Source: Epiperipatus broadwayi | Taxonomy: Eukaryota > Onychophora > Udeonychophora > Euonychophora > Peripatidae | Assembly (NCBI GenBank): GCA_028023455.1 | Contig: JAQFVV010000020.1 | Location: 8,105,092 to 8,169,091, forward strand | Reading direction: 5' to 3' | Length of the DNA stretch: 64,000 nucleotides | Part shown: piece by piece, positions 45,860 through 57,796 of the stretch | Numbering within the stretch: the stretch's first letter is position 1 | How the letters are laid out: each line of letters starts with the position of its first letter | Notes under the pieces: model-generated | What the model saw: only the letters and a program-made list of their open reading frames with translations | Told to the model about the DNA's origin: nothing | The model's database searches: none | Translations under genes and position numbers: made by a program

Positions 45860-47513
45860 TCCATTTCTTTGCTAAACAAAAAAGAAACTTCCTTCTTTTT
45901 TCAATTAAAAAACATCACCAACATCCGGTCTTTCTTGTAATTTGTTACTAATTACATCGAAACATCTTTTCTTTTTTTTTAAAAATTTTTTTTATTTCAT
46001 CCCCATCTATTTAATACAAAAAAAAAAAAAAACATTTTATTGTGAATGTAAGTCAAAACTTTTTTTTTTTAATTATAAATAATATGTGTACATATTATTT
46101 TATTTGCTTAAACTTAATTACATATATTGATAAAAAGGTCCGTGGTTTGCAGTAGTAATATATCTTTCCATGCGAATGAACTAGATTCAAAATCAGACCA
46201 AATAAACTATTTCCAACAGTCCTACAATCTTTTTATCATTTTAGACAATCTAGTTGACCATCCATATTTCACCATCCATATTCATCAGTAAAAAGTATCC
46301 AACTATTTTTAGCTAGATGGTCACAAATTGGCATTCCTGGTGATTGATGCCCTTTTTATAATTCTTTCTCTGAGCGACTGTTGAAGATGCTTTTGTCAAG
46401 CAGTGAGATACTTAAGGGCTATTTTACTATACATATGTATAGCTTCATTTGTGCATTATTATAGAAATAAAATTTGACTACAACAATGTACTCAAATGAA
46501 ATTATATAAATGTTTAGGAACATTTTGTTTGGGCGGAAGTTTTTTTGTTATTGTTATTGTTGCTGCCAGATTGGAAATAACAATAATGATTTATTGCCAA
46601 ATAATTTAAAAATTAGAAAATATTTTCTAATTTTTAAATTAGAAAATATTTTCGCAGTGTAATAATTATCCACCTGCCCATAAAGTATCAAAAATGGATA
46701 GTAAAAAGTCCCTACTACCGTGGCGCAAAAGAAAAATATCAAATAATTATCTTCAGTGTCACAGCTTCCAGCTTACTTGATGATGATTAAAGGTCACTCA
46801 AGAAATCATATCTTTTTACATTGGTGGATAGTTGCAATATGGTGGACTTTAGGATGAGAGTGGCACAGATAAAAAAATGCAAAAATTTGAGTGGAGGAAC
46901 TTTGACAATGGTAAATGGAAATGTAACAAAACCCGTAATAAATACAGAATTTTAGTAATATTTAATTGCCTCTCTTATTTTATATCAAGTGTAATTTTGG
47001 AAATTTCAAAACTATATTATTATGCCATCTCATTTAAACAACACTACCTTTATTTGTTGAATACTTTTTAGCATCAAAAAATTAATATTGTTTTTCAATC
47101 TTCAAGAAACCCAAAACTTTTTGTATATCAAATCTTCCACAAATTTATTCTTTCTCATTATTTCACACTGAGTAATAAATAATTAATGTCTTCAACATTA
47201 TCTTCTAACTTTATCCAAGAAAAACTCCTTAAATTATTTCATTTATAAATATATTTTCTGGTTATTCAGAGTAACCCTTTGCTAGAGCTTTAAGAGTTCA
47301 CTCCTTTTTTTATCATTATCAAAAATGCCCTTCTGAGTTTGTTTCAATGTTAGAAGGACAGATAGAGCAGATTGTAATCCAGAATTTAACTCAGTCACTT
47401 TCAGTGTTTAAATTTCTTATGAATTCCCAAGAAGTCAACTATTTGATTTTTTTTATCATAAAATGCCACACTTCATTTTAATATATAATCATATTTTTCC
47501 TACATTTTATATT
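45860..47513. other. AT-rich noncoding stretch
   Basis: Contains A and T runs near 46020 and 46060 and a short perfect inverted repeat near 46610-46650 (aaaattagaaaatattttct). No gene recognised. Confidence 0.5.
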
Positions 47514-47721
47514 TGAAAATAATAATAATTCTTTACAACAGCTATATAATCAAATAATAATTTTATACATAAAAAGCTTTTTTCAGCACCTGCTTTGGTG
47601 TTAATAACATTAAATAGATTAGTAACATTTGAAAAGGGCACCAAAACAGGTGTTGAAAAAAGCTTTTTATATATAAAGCTATTATTTGATTATATAGCTG
47701 TTGTAAAGAATTATTATTTTC
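47514..47721. repeat. 208-bp inverted repeat
   Basis: Arms of about 85 bp: gaaaataataataattcttt on the left returns as aaagaattattattttc on the right, including gctatataatcaaataataa and aaaagcttttttcagcacct. The loop is only about 40 bp. It is probably a small foldback element and has no coding content. Confidence 0.75.
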
Positions 47722-48136
47722 TGATTATTATTTTGTGGAAGAGCAGCATAAGGATTTTTATTCCTTTCCAATTTTATATCTGCTTTGTGGAATTATCTGC
47801 CAATTATTATGCATCATTTTCCTATCCTAATCTACAATTGTAGCAGTTAACAATCCTCACAACACAAACACATTCATTCCAATATTTGTATAGATAGATA
47901 AATAGATATAATTATTTGTCCAATTTTTTGATATTTTTTCACTCATCTTAATTTGTATTCTTTTCTTACATAACACTTAAAACGATCTCATGATCACCAT
48001 TTTGTATGCTTACATAGGCTGTTAATATTAGTAGTAAACTCTCCATACAGTAATACCACAAAGTGCAAGCCTTCATAATCAATGGATGCAAGAAGGTTTG
48101 TGCATAAAATTCCCTTCTAATGCCTACTCATTCAAT

Positions 48137-48179
48137 ATTCCTAGACTAGTTTTTAGCTTGTGGTTTTCATCTATGAGGA
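48137..48179 (-). ncRNA. decayed H2 hammerhead-like motif
   Basis: The core reads UAGAUGA instead of CUGAUGA, and the GAAA box is AAAA; the GUC triplet remains. Probably dead. Confidence 0.4.
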
Positions 48180-48250
48180 ACTTTGGAATTGAGACCACCA
48201 CACTTAGGTGTCAGGATAAGACATCTAGGTACAGTACTCTCACTTCTGAG

Positions 48251-48295
48251 ACTCCTCACTGATGAAAGCCACAAGCTAGAAACTAGCCTAGGGAT
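48251..48295 (+). ncRNA. H2 hammerhead-like motif with mutated cleavage triplet
   Basis: CUGAUGA, AGC/GCU stem and GAAAC are intact, but the triplet is GCC in place of GUC. That removes the required U, so cleavage is not expected. Confidence 0.45.
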
Positions 48296-48679
48296 ATTGG
48301 ATGAGTAGACTCTAGCTAGGGATTTTATGCCCAAACCTTCCTGCATCCACACTGGGGCTTGCACTTTGTGGAACTACTTTGTGGACAGTTTGCTACTGCA
48401 GTTAAAAACAGTTCAACGATTCTATTACTATATAAATTGCAATATATCAAATATTTTAATCTCATTTTCCTTTGAAATGCTATATGTGCTTTTCACAATT
48501 TAAATTCAAAGCATGTCTTTTTATCTGTTTAATGAGTGTAAATTTCACTACATCACTGGTTTCTTAGTATAAAATGTATATTATTATGCAAACAAGTTTA
48601 GGTATATTTAGAAATATTACAATGATTTTGAATTATAGATTAGTCTATTAAGTAGAACAAAAAAGAGCAAAAGGTGGTT

Positions 48680-48810
48680 TCTGGTTGCAAGATCCATAAC
48701 TTCTTTCTGACAAAGGCTTTAAGTTATAAATATCCTGGGGATGTGGATAAAATAACATTGTATAGAGATTTAATAAATATTGGCATCTAATGAATTCTAA
48801 AGCTTACAAT
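48680..48810 (+). repeat. very diverged H2-family relic
   Basis: ttctgacaaaggcttt followed by tcctggggatgtgg at about 48706-48747, then tattggcatctaatgaa, aligns with the ribozyme and downstream parts of H2. Confidence 0.35.
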
Positions 48811-49116
48811 GGATGCTCCTGAAATAAATAAGACCTTGATGTTGAGTCAGCAATGAGTATATAAATCAATCGATGCATCTCACTTATGTCAATATATATC
48901 ACTAGTCAGTATTTTTTTTTCAAGTGCTGTTTTTCAATCTCTTTTGCAGATAACTTACCTTATCAAAAGACTTTTAATGTTTTTCCTGATTGTAGCTCTG
49001 TTTTATCCTTGGCTATATTTCTCCAATGAGTTAATCTTTATAATGTTCGCTTTTCTCACGAAAACTGTGCCCATTCATCATAAAATACTTTTTTTTAGCA
49101 AATTTATTAAATATTA

Positions 49117-49445
49117 CAGGCAGTCCTCAACTTTCATACCTAATTAGTATCTGAAACATGTATGAAAGTTGAGATGTATGAAAGTAGAGCAGTCTAAAAA
49201 AAACATCAAAAAGTGTTTATAAAATATTTATTTTTTAATGAGGTGTGTTAGCATATACATAAGTAACACTTTGTTGATTAGTATCTGGTGTTTTGTTTAT
49301 AAATTTATCAAGACATAGTTGAATAGTACTCTTTTTTGTCTTTTCTTGTTAAAAAGTTCTACAACATGCTGTGTCTTTTTCTATTGCCCTTGTACGAAAT
49401 AGCGAATCGTATGACAGTAGAATATATGAAAGTGGAAGTTCTCCC
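49117..49445. mobile_element. pogo/Tigger-like remnant
   Basis: Starts caggcagtcctcaactttca, a recognisable variant of the CAGGCRGTCCTCGACTTA terminus of Tigger-type elements, followed by the imperfect inverted tatgaaagttgag block. Related tacgaaatagcgaatcgtat sequence is at 49393. The right terminus is not clear. Confidence 0.4.
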
Positions 49446-51434
49446 GCACTTGTTCCATATACCCAATTCAACAAAGATGTGCCTTTTCAACAGATTTGAT
49501 ATCATATCTAATCAGATAAAGAATGTACTAATTAGTCTAATGATCTTGGCATTTTATTTTTAAAATTTCATAGAGTACCCTTAAATGAAATTTTCTAATG
49601 CCTTTACGTCCAGCCCTCATATTCATGTACTAAACCAGGCAAAGTCATAGTTTTCTATATAAAACTAATTTTACTACACTAGGTATATCATTATAATGAC
49701 CTAACTTGCTAAATGCAGAAAAGTAGAGTATGTACTGTACCTCAACATCTGAATTCACCTTTCTACTTAAAATAAATTCACATTCTTAAGTTTCCAGTCC
49801 ATCTAAGGTTTTAAAAATTACTGAAAGTTTTTCTTTTTCCACTGGTTGATAATTTGGGTTTTTAATTATTAAATCAAAATCTTTGTATTTTAAATATTAA
49901 GAATATTTTATAGATCACCTTTTGACTTCACAAGAATTATACTATCAGTAATGCATTGTAAACTAGAAACCAAGAAGATGAACTTGTTTTTACTTATTAA
50001 ATTCAAATTTAAAAAAAGAAATTTATCTTTAAACTTATAAGTATCTTGATGCTTACTTCATGAAGCGATCTATAAAACTGTTTGAAACATTAGTGACATA
50101 AAAAAAAACAAATTAGAACTAGTATATATGCTTGTTTAACACCAGTTTTTATTTTATATATCTCAGATTTCTATGATCTATATAATAACCCTTCTCCTCA
50201 TTCCATCATAAACTTTGATGGAGATTAATTTGGTTTTAAATATTGGTGTAAACTTTTTGATTAATTGAATCAAATTCTCATCCAAGTTAACAAAAGCAAT
50301 GTATATAAACTACACTTTTGCTTCTGACATCTTGTTGTTGTTATTATTATTATTGTTGTTGTTGTTATTCTCCTCCTTTTTCTCCTCCTCCTTCTTCTTT
50401 TTCTTATCCTCCTTCTTCTCCTTCTTCTTTCACTTCTTCTTTTTCCCCTTCTTCTTCAGTTAACAAAATTCATCGTGTAATGCTTCTTAATTCTTTAAAA
50501 TCACAATGAGTCTTTCTATTACTGGAAGTATCCTATAAAACAAAATTTTTAAAAAGAGGTTTTTTTAATTCCTTTTATTTTTATAAAACCATCATTAAAA
50601 TCAGGTGGCACAACTTTATGTATTAAAATTCCATTAATTTTGCAGCTAACATTTTATCATCAAATTTTTCAATGTCTCAAGCTAATTAATCAGGACTTGT
50701 ATTCTACCACTTTCAAGATTACAAAGAATTGTTTTAGCTTCATTAAGTTGTTTATCTTTATTAAAATCTAAGTGTATGGAGAAGTAGAATGAATATATCA
50801 TTGAAAGCTGTCAATTATTGCATATTATTTAAAATGTGATCAAAATTCTTCTCTCATTTCTTCAAAATATCAACATTACATTATAAAAAATGTCTTCTCT
50901 GAATAGGATTATAATTTTTATGCTATATGTTACTTTTAATATTACCTGGTTTTAATTTGTTTATTCTTGGCTTCAGTTATCATACATTAAAATTCATTGT
51001 TTGCATTTGTGTCAGAATGAACCAGAAGTAGGATACAATATTGTTCTTGTCCTGGAGGATAGCTTTCAGGAATTATTTTCTTCAATATTGCAACACTTCT
51101 GGAATCTGTCTATGATGAATACTGTATATTTATTTTGACCACCTATATGATATATATTAATAATAACTATATTAGATAGTAGTAATATAGGATGAAACAA
51201 GCAAACGTATTCTTCTGCAGTTTTAATTTACGGACTTATTTTTAAGGCTTCTTGTCAGTTATTCAACTTCTGCTTTTAATCTTCATATTCTATTTGTCTT
51301 TTTTTAAATAAAGACACTAATAAAAGAATCATTGTTAAGAGAACTTGTCAAGATTTTTTTTTTTTTTAATGAACTCAAGAATAATAGTCTTACTTGTACC
51401 CATAATGCTCTTCTTAAGAGAAATGTGTGTTTCA
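49446..51434. other. AT-rich noncoding stretch with pyrimidine-rich microsatellite
   Basis: A compound TTG, TCC and TTC repeat runs about 50331-50459. The serine/proline-rich frame across it is an artefact. No gene recognised. Confidence 0.55.
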
Positions 51435-51446
51435 ACATTATGATAT

Positions 51447-51553
51447 ATATTTTTTAAATGTCATAGCATCGGCCGGGACACGAACCCGCAACCCGGGCAA
51501 CTGCCTGTTAGTGCAAGGCAGTCGCGCTGACCTCTCGACCACCAATGCAAGAC
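51447..51553 (-). mobile_element. tRNA-derived SINE (S1) with target duplication
   Basis: Minus-strand A box TGGTCGAGAGG and B box GGGTTCGTGTCCC, then GATGCTATGACA and a short tail. Perfect 12-bp duplication, acattatgatat, at 51435-51446 and 51554-51565. Confidence 0.82.
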
Positions 51554-51565
51554 ACATTATGATAT

Positions 51566-52246
51566 TTTAAACATACAAATTGGCAATAGTCATTAAAATT
51601 TAGCATAAATAGTTAATGCTTTTGAAAAATGGACATTGAATTTCATATTAATGTGATTAGAATAAGACGTGTTTTTAATGTAACTATCAGTTTAATATGT
51701 AACATACTTGTCTGTCATCTGTTTGGCAATCCACATTTGTAAATTATTATATAATGTGAAGCTTTTCTGATTTTAATTATAATCTATTAGATATCATTGT
51801 TATGAGGGTTGATTTATCCAAGTTATTTTGTAGCAATTTTTCTGCCTAAACAAAATGTTCACGATAGTCATTCCATGTGTTATGCAAAATTCAATAATAG
51901 ACTATTTGAATTTACAGGTTCAATATTGTTATTTCTGGTGATTTTGGGTTAAAGATTACTGTTCATATAAAACTTACATTAAAATCTCCAAGAAAAAAAA
52001 AATGTTGGTTTTAATAGTATTGCTATAATAAAGATTATCCAATAAAGAATACAAACTTTCTTACCATCTTAGAGCATAAAGCATTAATAAAATGAATACA
52101 GATATCATGTCACAAATTATATTTAAACACCATTTGCTTTAGAATAGCACATTTAAACATATTAAGAACTAATCTTTCTTGTTGCATTTCCGAATGTATA
52201 TCGTATAATACTAAATCATCCATGCATTTTACTAATGTTACCCAAT
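51566..52246. other. AT-rich noncoding stretch
   Basis: Nothing recognised. Confidence 0.5.
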
Positions 52247-52460
52247 CCTTTATTTATCACCCTCTTTTAAAGTTTACAGTTTCGATTTTCCCAGAAATCT
52301 TCTTCAGAACTTTTATATTTCCTAACTTCAACTCCTAAATTCAAATTTCTTTTACAGTTTCGATTGCCCCAGAAATCTTCTTCAGAACTTTTATATCTCC
52401 TAACTTCAACTGCTAAATGCAATCAAAACTGTAAACAGTATAAGAGGGTGATAAATAAGG
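52247..52460. repeat. inverted-repeat element with two tandem hairpin units
   Basis: The ends are inverted repeats (ctttatttatcaccctctt and aagagggtgataaataagg, then agtttacagttt and aaactgtaaac). Inside are two 78-bp units (52275 and 52353). On the minus strand each carries CTGAAGAA, a GATT/AATC stem and GAAACTGTA. The pattern equals that at 8824. Confidence 0.65.
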
Positions 52461-53131
52461 ACATTACTAGAAATTTTATAAATCTGTTACAATTTGCTTT
52501 GATCTGAGGAAGTCATGTGATAAAATTGATTCTTATGAAAGCAGCAAAAATATAATTTATAACCCATCATTTTACTTAGATATTTCTTGTCTGTAAAAAG
52601 ATTATGTATTAGACCTGCCATGATTCGAGGGCACAAACAAACATCAGAATAAAAACCGAATTAAAAACATTTACAATGTTGTAAAAATGGAAACAATGTC
52701 GTAAAAAGAAAAATAATTACTTTTTTACATGAATATTAGATAATATTCCATTCAGGAGAACGTTGTTACTTGAAATGTTTGTTTCACTGCTAATTTTATG
52801 ATTTAAAGTATGCTGTGATTACATGAAAGAATTCTGGGATGACTAATTGATCATCTGGCAAAAGTAAAGTGTACCCTTGATTCACTGTCCGGCTTTAATT
52901 CCTGGCAAGTGAATTTTTGAATGACTTTTTTATCCAATGAAATGATTAAAATTGTGGAACTGCCTCATACTTAGGATGATGCAATCCACTACTTTCAAAA
53001 GACAGTCATAGACTGGATAACTATGTGTGAGAAGTTTGTTTGTATAGGATATTATCCCAAGAAGAATGCAAAATCCTACAAAAGTGATGATTTGCAAGCT
53101 GATAGAATGCAAACATGTAAATCATAACTAC
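52461..53131. other. AT-rich noncoding stretch
   Basis: A plus-strand ctgaggaagtcatgtgataaaa segment at about 52505-52525 looks like a mutated member of the CTGAnGAA hairpin group. Otherwise nothing. Confidence 0.4.
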
Positions 53132-53267
53132 ACTGATATGTATGTGATATTTCACAATTATGATTAATATGTAAGTACCTGTAAAAGATAATTATCTTTA
53201 CTGATATGTATGTGATATTTCACAATCAGGATTAATATGTAAGTACCTGTAAAAGATAATTATCTTT
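53132..53267. repeat. two-unit 68-bp tandem repeat
   Basis: Units start actgatatgtatgtgatatt at 53132 and 53200 and differ at about three bases (caattatgatt versus caatcaggatt). Confidence 0.9.
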
Positions 53268-53663
53268 ATTTCATTAATGAAGAATATGATTTTAAATATG
53301 AATTTTCTTAAGGGAGTGTATTAAATCCAATATTTATTATTATATGTGAATTTTTTAAACAGATTCCAAGAAAAAACATTTTATCATTGATAGATGACAA
53401 GACATTATGGCAATCACATACTAAAAAGTTGTTAAAATCTTTCAGAGTTGCACCAGCATATTTTATTATTGATGTCAAGATAATAATAGAAAAATAAATG
53501 TTTAACAATACAATGTTGTTTCTCCTATTCAAGAAAAATAATATTGATGCCAAGTCATTACTATACTGACAGCCATCAAATATTGAAAATCACTGAATGT
53601 AAAAAATTGGAACTAACATTTATAAATAATTTTATATTTAATAAACACAAATGTTTGTTCAAG

Positions 53664-53760
53664 GATTGGTGGTTGAGTGGTCAGCACAGCTGCTTTACAA
53701 GCAGTTGTTCCGGATTTGCGGGTTCACTTCCCAGCCAATGCTTTGACACATGAAAAAAAA
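53664..53760 (+). mobile_element. tRNA-derived SINE (S1), diverged
   Basis: The head ttggtggttgagtgg and B box GGGTTCACTTCCC are followed by CCAATGCTTTGACACATG and an A run. It has more substitutions than other S1 copies. Confidence 0.65.
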
Positions 53761-53970
53761 GCTATTAATCTCATGAGAATGATAATAAGATCTAAAATTA
53801 TTTTAAGCTTCAAAACCGACAAATGATATTTTATAATTAGATTATCACTAATTCATTTCAGGGACTTTTTTTTTTTTAATTTTGGATTTCCACAATTAAT
53901 TATTCTCTTTCATTATAAATTCAAATTCTACTAAAAATTGAAATAAATAATTATTTTACTACTTATGATT

Positions 53971-54243
53971 TAAATATAGGGGATTTGAACTCAGACTTCC
54001 AAACACCCTTCAATTATCCACACTATCTCATACCACTGATACACATGACCACACACATGTAAAAAGATAAATAATCAATATATGTATCTCATGTTGAACC
54101 AGCACTCATCAGTTAGTCCAAGTTATCATCTCCCACACACATATATAATCAGTGCTCAATTTACATTAATATAACAAATCTTTATACTTTAATGGACAGG
54201 CTTCAATCTACTCCAACTCTTCAGCGATCCATACCATTGGAAA
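53971..54243 (-). repeat. H1-family repeat
   Basis: Minus-strand copy running from the B-box-like end (aggggatttgaactcagac) through the ribozyme to the ggacaggcttcaatctactcc block. Confidence 0.8.
54064..54131 (-). ncRNA. H1 hammerhead-like motif, mutated
   Basis: CUGAUGA and most of stem II (GUGCUG/CAACAU) are present. The GAAA box is GAGA and stem I has lost UUGG. Probably inactive. Confidence 0.45.
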
Positions 54244-54825
54244 TCTTTTGTGATTTAATGAATTGAAATACTTTTTGTGAACTATATAAATTTATTTTAT
54301 TAATAACAATATAAGGCTTTAAAATTCAAAATATGTCTATATTTATATCAGCACAGAAATTTTATATAGCAACAAATCAAGTCAATTTTCTGTAATTTTG
54401 TTTAAGTCATAAATATTTTTGAATTAGAGGTATTTGAATTATCTTTCATTATGGTTCTGTTATGTACACTTTTTGCAACCATACAAATTTCAAACCTACA
54501 GAAGAATTGTAATAACTTCTGCAAAAAAGCACTACAGAATCCTACTAGCTAATATTGTGTAGTAAATTAGTAAAGGACACAACATTTGATAACTCAGTGA
54601 TAAATGTGTATAATATTTACTTTCTAGATTAAAAATCATGACTTACTCTATCATTTATAAAATGCACATATCACATGATCACCATTTCTTATACTTGCTC
54701 ATATCTGCTATTAAAACAGGCAAAACTCTCCATACAGTAGTGCTACTCACATACAGTAGTGCCACTCAGTGCAAGCTAGATTAATCAATAGATCTAAGAT
54801 CTAGGTGCAGTGTTCTCAGATCAAA

Positions 54826-54871
54826 GGCTTCTCACTGATGAAAGCCTCAAGCTAGAAACTAGTCTTGGGAT
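54826..54871 (+). ncRNA. hammerhead-like ribozyme motif (H2), unit 1
   Basis: CUGAUGA, AGC/GCU stem with a CUCAA loop and A-A closing mismatch, GAAAC, GUC triplet. Downstream UUGGGA pairs partly with upstream UUCUCA. Confidence 0.5.
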
Positions 54872-55070
54872 ATTGGATGAGTAGGCACTAAATAGAGATT
54901 TTATGCACAAGCCTTCTGGCATCCATTGGTTACTCTAACTTGCACTGAGTGGCACTACTACATGAAGAGTTTTGCCTGTTTTAAAATGCACATGAATATA
55001 CAATATATTTAGTGTAAGCTAGAGTAATCAATAGATCTAAGATCTAGGTGCAGTGCTCTCAGATCAAAGG

Positions 55071-55113
55071 CTTCTCACTGATGAAAGCCTCAAGCTAGAA
55101 ACTAGTCTGGGGA
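55071..55113 (+). ncRNA. hammerhead-like ribozyme motif (H2), unit 2
   Basis: Same core as unit 1, but stem I is complete: UUCUCA pairs with UGGGGA over six positions, two of them G-U. The GUC triplet ends at 55107, the predicted cleavage point. The A-A position at the base of stem II is the only weak spot. Confidence 0.55.
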
Positions 55114-55689
55114 TATTGGATGAGTTGGCACTAAATAGTGATTTTATGCACAAGCCTTCTGTAATCCATTGGTTACTCTAGCTTGCATTGAGTGGCACTA
55201 CTGCATGAAGAGTTTTGCCTGTTTTAAAATGCACATGAATATACAATATATTTAGTGATGTTGCCTTAATAATATTACATAAATATTATATAAATAAAAT
55301 GTATACTAACATTTTAGGCTTTATAAATTGTTGCTTGCCAATAAAATTGAATTGAAGACTTATTATAGCTATTTCCAATTATACTAAGTTCAAAAATAGT
55401 ACATTATGATAATAGAAAGTATGGTAGCTTAATGTTAAGTTATGAAACAAATACAATCTGGCAGCAAATGGGACAAATCAACATATTCTGTCATTAAAAA
55501 GTACAGATGTGGCAGCACTTACAATAACTGGAACAAATCATACAAAATTTATTTGATAAAGACTGAATGAAATGACAAAAATAAAATAAAGTCAAGAAAT
55601 AAAGTTATTGATAACAGAGTGAAACATAAATGACATAATATTGCTACATTTAAATACAAATATATATCTATATTTAAACTAGATGTAAT

Positions 55690-55987
55690 TAAAGGGATTT
55701 GAACCCAGACTTTCAAGCTCCCTTCAGTCATTCATTCCATCTTATATAACTGATACACATGGTCCGCACACATGTGGAAAAAGATAAATAATGTCCAATA
55801 TACATATTTTATGCTGAACTAGTATTCATCAGTCAGTCTGAATCATCACCTTTCACACATATACATAATCAGTGCTTGGTTTATATTAAAATAGCAAATC
55901 TTCAAATTGCAATGGGATAGGCTTCAATTTTCTCCATGCTCCAATGCTTCAGCCATTCATACCATTGAAAATCTGATGGTGGCATGT
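55690..55987 (-). repeat. H1-family repeat
   Basis: Minus-strand copy with B-box-like end (gggatttgaacccagac), ribozyme relic and ggcttcaattttctcca block. Confidence 0.75.
55780..55848 (-). ncRNA. H1 hammerhead-like motif, decayed
   Basis: CUGAUGA remains. Stem II has mismatches and GAAA has become AAAA. Confidence 0.4.
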
Positions 55988-56250
55988 TTAAAAGTTCTTG
56001 TACATTATGATGGAAAATATAAGTCTAAGAATTAAAAGCAAGTGTGAGAAATGTAAATTTATAACTAAAAAAGCAAGAAATATTATTGAAAATTTATGCC
56101 ATATTAAAGGTTATAATTGTATATAATAATTGATATTTAAAAAAAAAACACCTGATAAGAATAAATATAATTTATGCAATTGTATGAATAAGTTCATCAT
56201 ATTAATGTTAAAAATTCAATTAGAAGTAAAATATTTGAGTAATATACCAG

Positions 56251-56780
56251 TTAAAACAGGCAAAACTCACTATACATATTGCCACACACAGCAAGCTAGA
56301 GTAATCAATGGATGCCAGAAGGCTTGTGCATAAAATTCCCATCTAGTAGCCTACTCATCCAATATCTCCAGACTAGTTTCTGGCTTGTGGCCTTCGTCAG
56401 TGAGGAGCTTTGGATCTGAGAGCACTGCACCTAGATCTTAGGATCTAATTCAACCCTCCACAACCATCTTTTATCTCCATTTAACTTCAAAACTATGAGT
56501 CTTAAATTGAAAACATGTTAATGTTTTCAATCCAAGCCCATCAGCTTATTTAGTCATATGGGTCTGAACCCAGTTCAGTACCCATACATTTTGGCGTTTT
56601 TGGTTCTTTAATAACCATAGCTACCTCTATCTTATTAGGCAGGATTGGTTTTAAGCCAATAAACATCACATGACCACCATCTCTTATGCTTGTGTATAAC
56701 TGTTGTTAAAACAGGCAAAATTCACTATACATATTGCCACACACAGCAAGCTAGAGCAATCAATGAATGCCAGAAGGCTT
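56251..56780 (-). repeat. H2-family repeat, long copy
   Basis: Shares the arm, minus-strand ribozyme and roughly 300-bp middle with 38309-38840. It then begins a second arm (aaaacaggcaaaattcacta at 56712) in direct, not inverted, orientation. So this copy looks like one and a half direct units, as expected for a tandem or circular intermediate. Confidence 0.8.
56366..56409 (-). ncRNA. hammerhead-like ribozyme motif (H2)
   Basis: Minus strand: CUGACGA (fits CUGANGA), GGC/GCC stem with a CACAA loop and A-A closing mismatch, GAAAC, GUC, then UGGAGA pairing with UCCUCA except one C-A. Confidence 0.5.
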
Positions 56781-57796
56781 AATATACTAGTTGTTTTGAG
56801 CAAAATTTTAATAATGCTAAAAGATAAGGTTAATTTTTTTTATTAAAAAACTAATTATTATTTATTTCATGAACTCATGAAAATTTCCTAAAGATTGCAA
56901 CATTATAAATATTATTAATCAAAAAAATAGATGAAGATTTTTAAGAGATTTTTTTATGGATTTTATGTGGATTAAGTTAACAGATATCTGAGATAGTTTC
57001 AGATCAATGTTATTTATAGTAATTAGTTATAGAAATGTATTTACTACAAAATATGTTATCTGGACAAATTCTAAATTCAGGATACATTGTCTAGAGAACA
57101 GATAAAAAAAATGGAGTAAAGAAAAGAAATAGTGAAATCATATAACTTTAGATAGTTTTCATTGTTATAATTCTATAAAAGTGATTTTTTTTAAATATTA
57201 ATTTTAATTCATAAGTGGATGATACTTGTCTATAAGAACTTATCCTATTGACTGATCTAACAATTATATTTTATTTTTATTACACAATAACAAATCTAAT
57301 GTTTTACCTAGAGAATCTGTCATATTGTTATTTTGCCTGTAAAATCTGTGTTTTTTTTTAAAAATAGTGTCTGTTTGATTTAAATTGGGAGAATTTTTGA
57401 CATTACTTACAAATAAATATGGCATTTTAAAGTTAGACAACAAAAATAAATCATGATTAATGTTTTGTGTGTAAATGAATCTCATGTTAAATCTGATTCA
57501 TAATTATTTCATTTGACTGAGTTATTGCAGGCCAATTAATATAATTTTTATAAAAAGCACATATCTGTTTGTACTGCAGCAATCTTAGAAGACTAATCAT
57601 ATGTAAAAATATAAAATAAATAATTATTAGAGAGGAAACAATAAATGCCAGTTATTAAATAATATGATATAGCTATTTGAGTTGGATAGCTGGGTTTGAA
57701 GACATATAGGTGTCTGAAAATTTCAGATTTTCCACTCAATAGATAACTTTTAGTTAAATGCTGACTTTGGGTTGGTATTTTTAGATCTAGTGTCTG

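Larger units (their letters stand above)
47978..48411. repeat. H2-family foldback with two opposed ribozyme relics
   Basis: The left half carries the minus-strand ribozyme segment and the right half the plus-strand one, with arms agtaaactctccatacagta and its inverse near 48390. A clear head-to-head copy. Confidence 0.75.
54667..55257 (+). repeat. H2-family repeat with 243-bp tandem duplication
   Basis: After the catatcacatgatcacc segment and the aaaacaggcaaaactctcc arm, a unit containing ribozyme, right arm and tail (54771-55013) is repeated almost exactly at 55014-55257. Both units end aatatacaatatatttagtg. The first arm also contains a small tandem repeat (acatacagtagtg). Confidence 0.85.

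Noticed and set aside
50318-50509. Proline/serine-rich small frame
   Set aside because: It spans a TTG/TCC/TTC compound microsatellite.
54667-55257. CRISPR-like spacing of repeated blocks
   Set aside because: Only two long units, tandem and not separated by unique spacers, in an animal genome. They are a duplicated foldback repeat.
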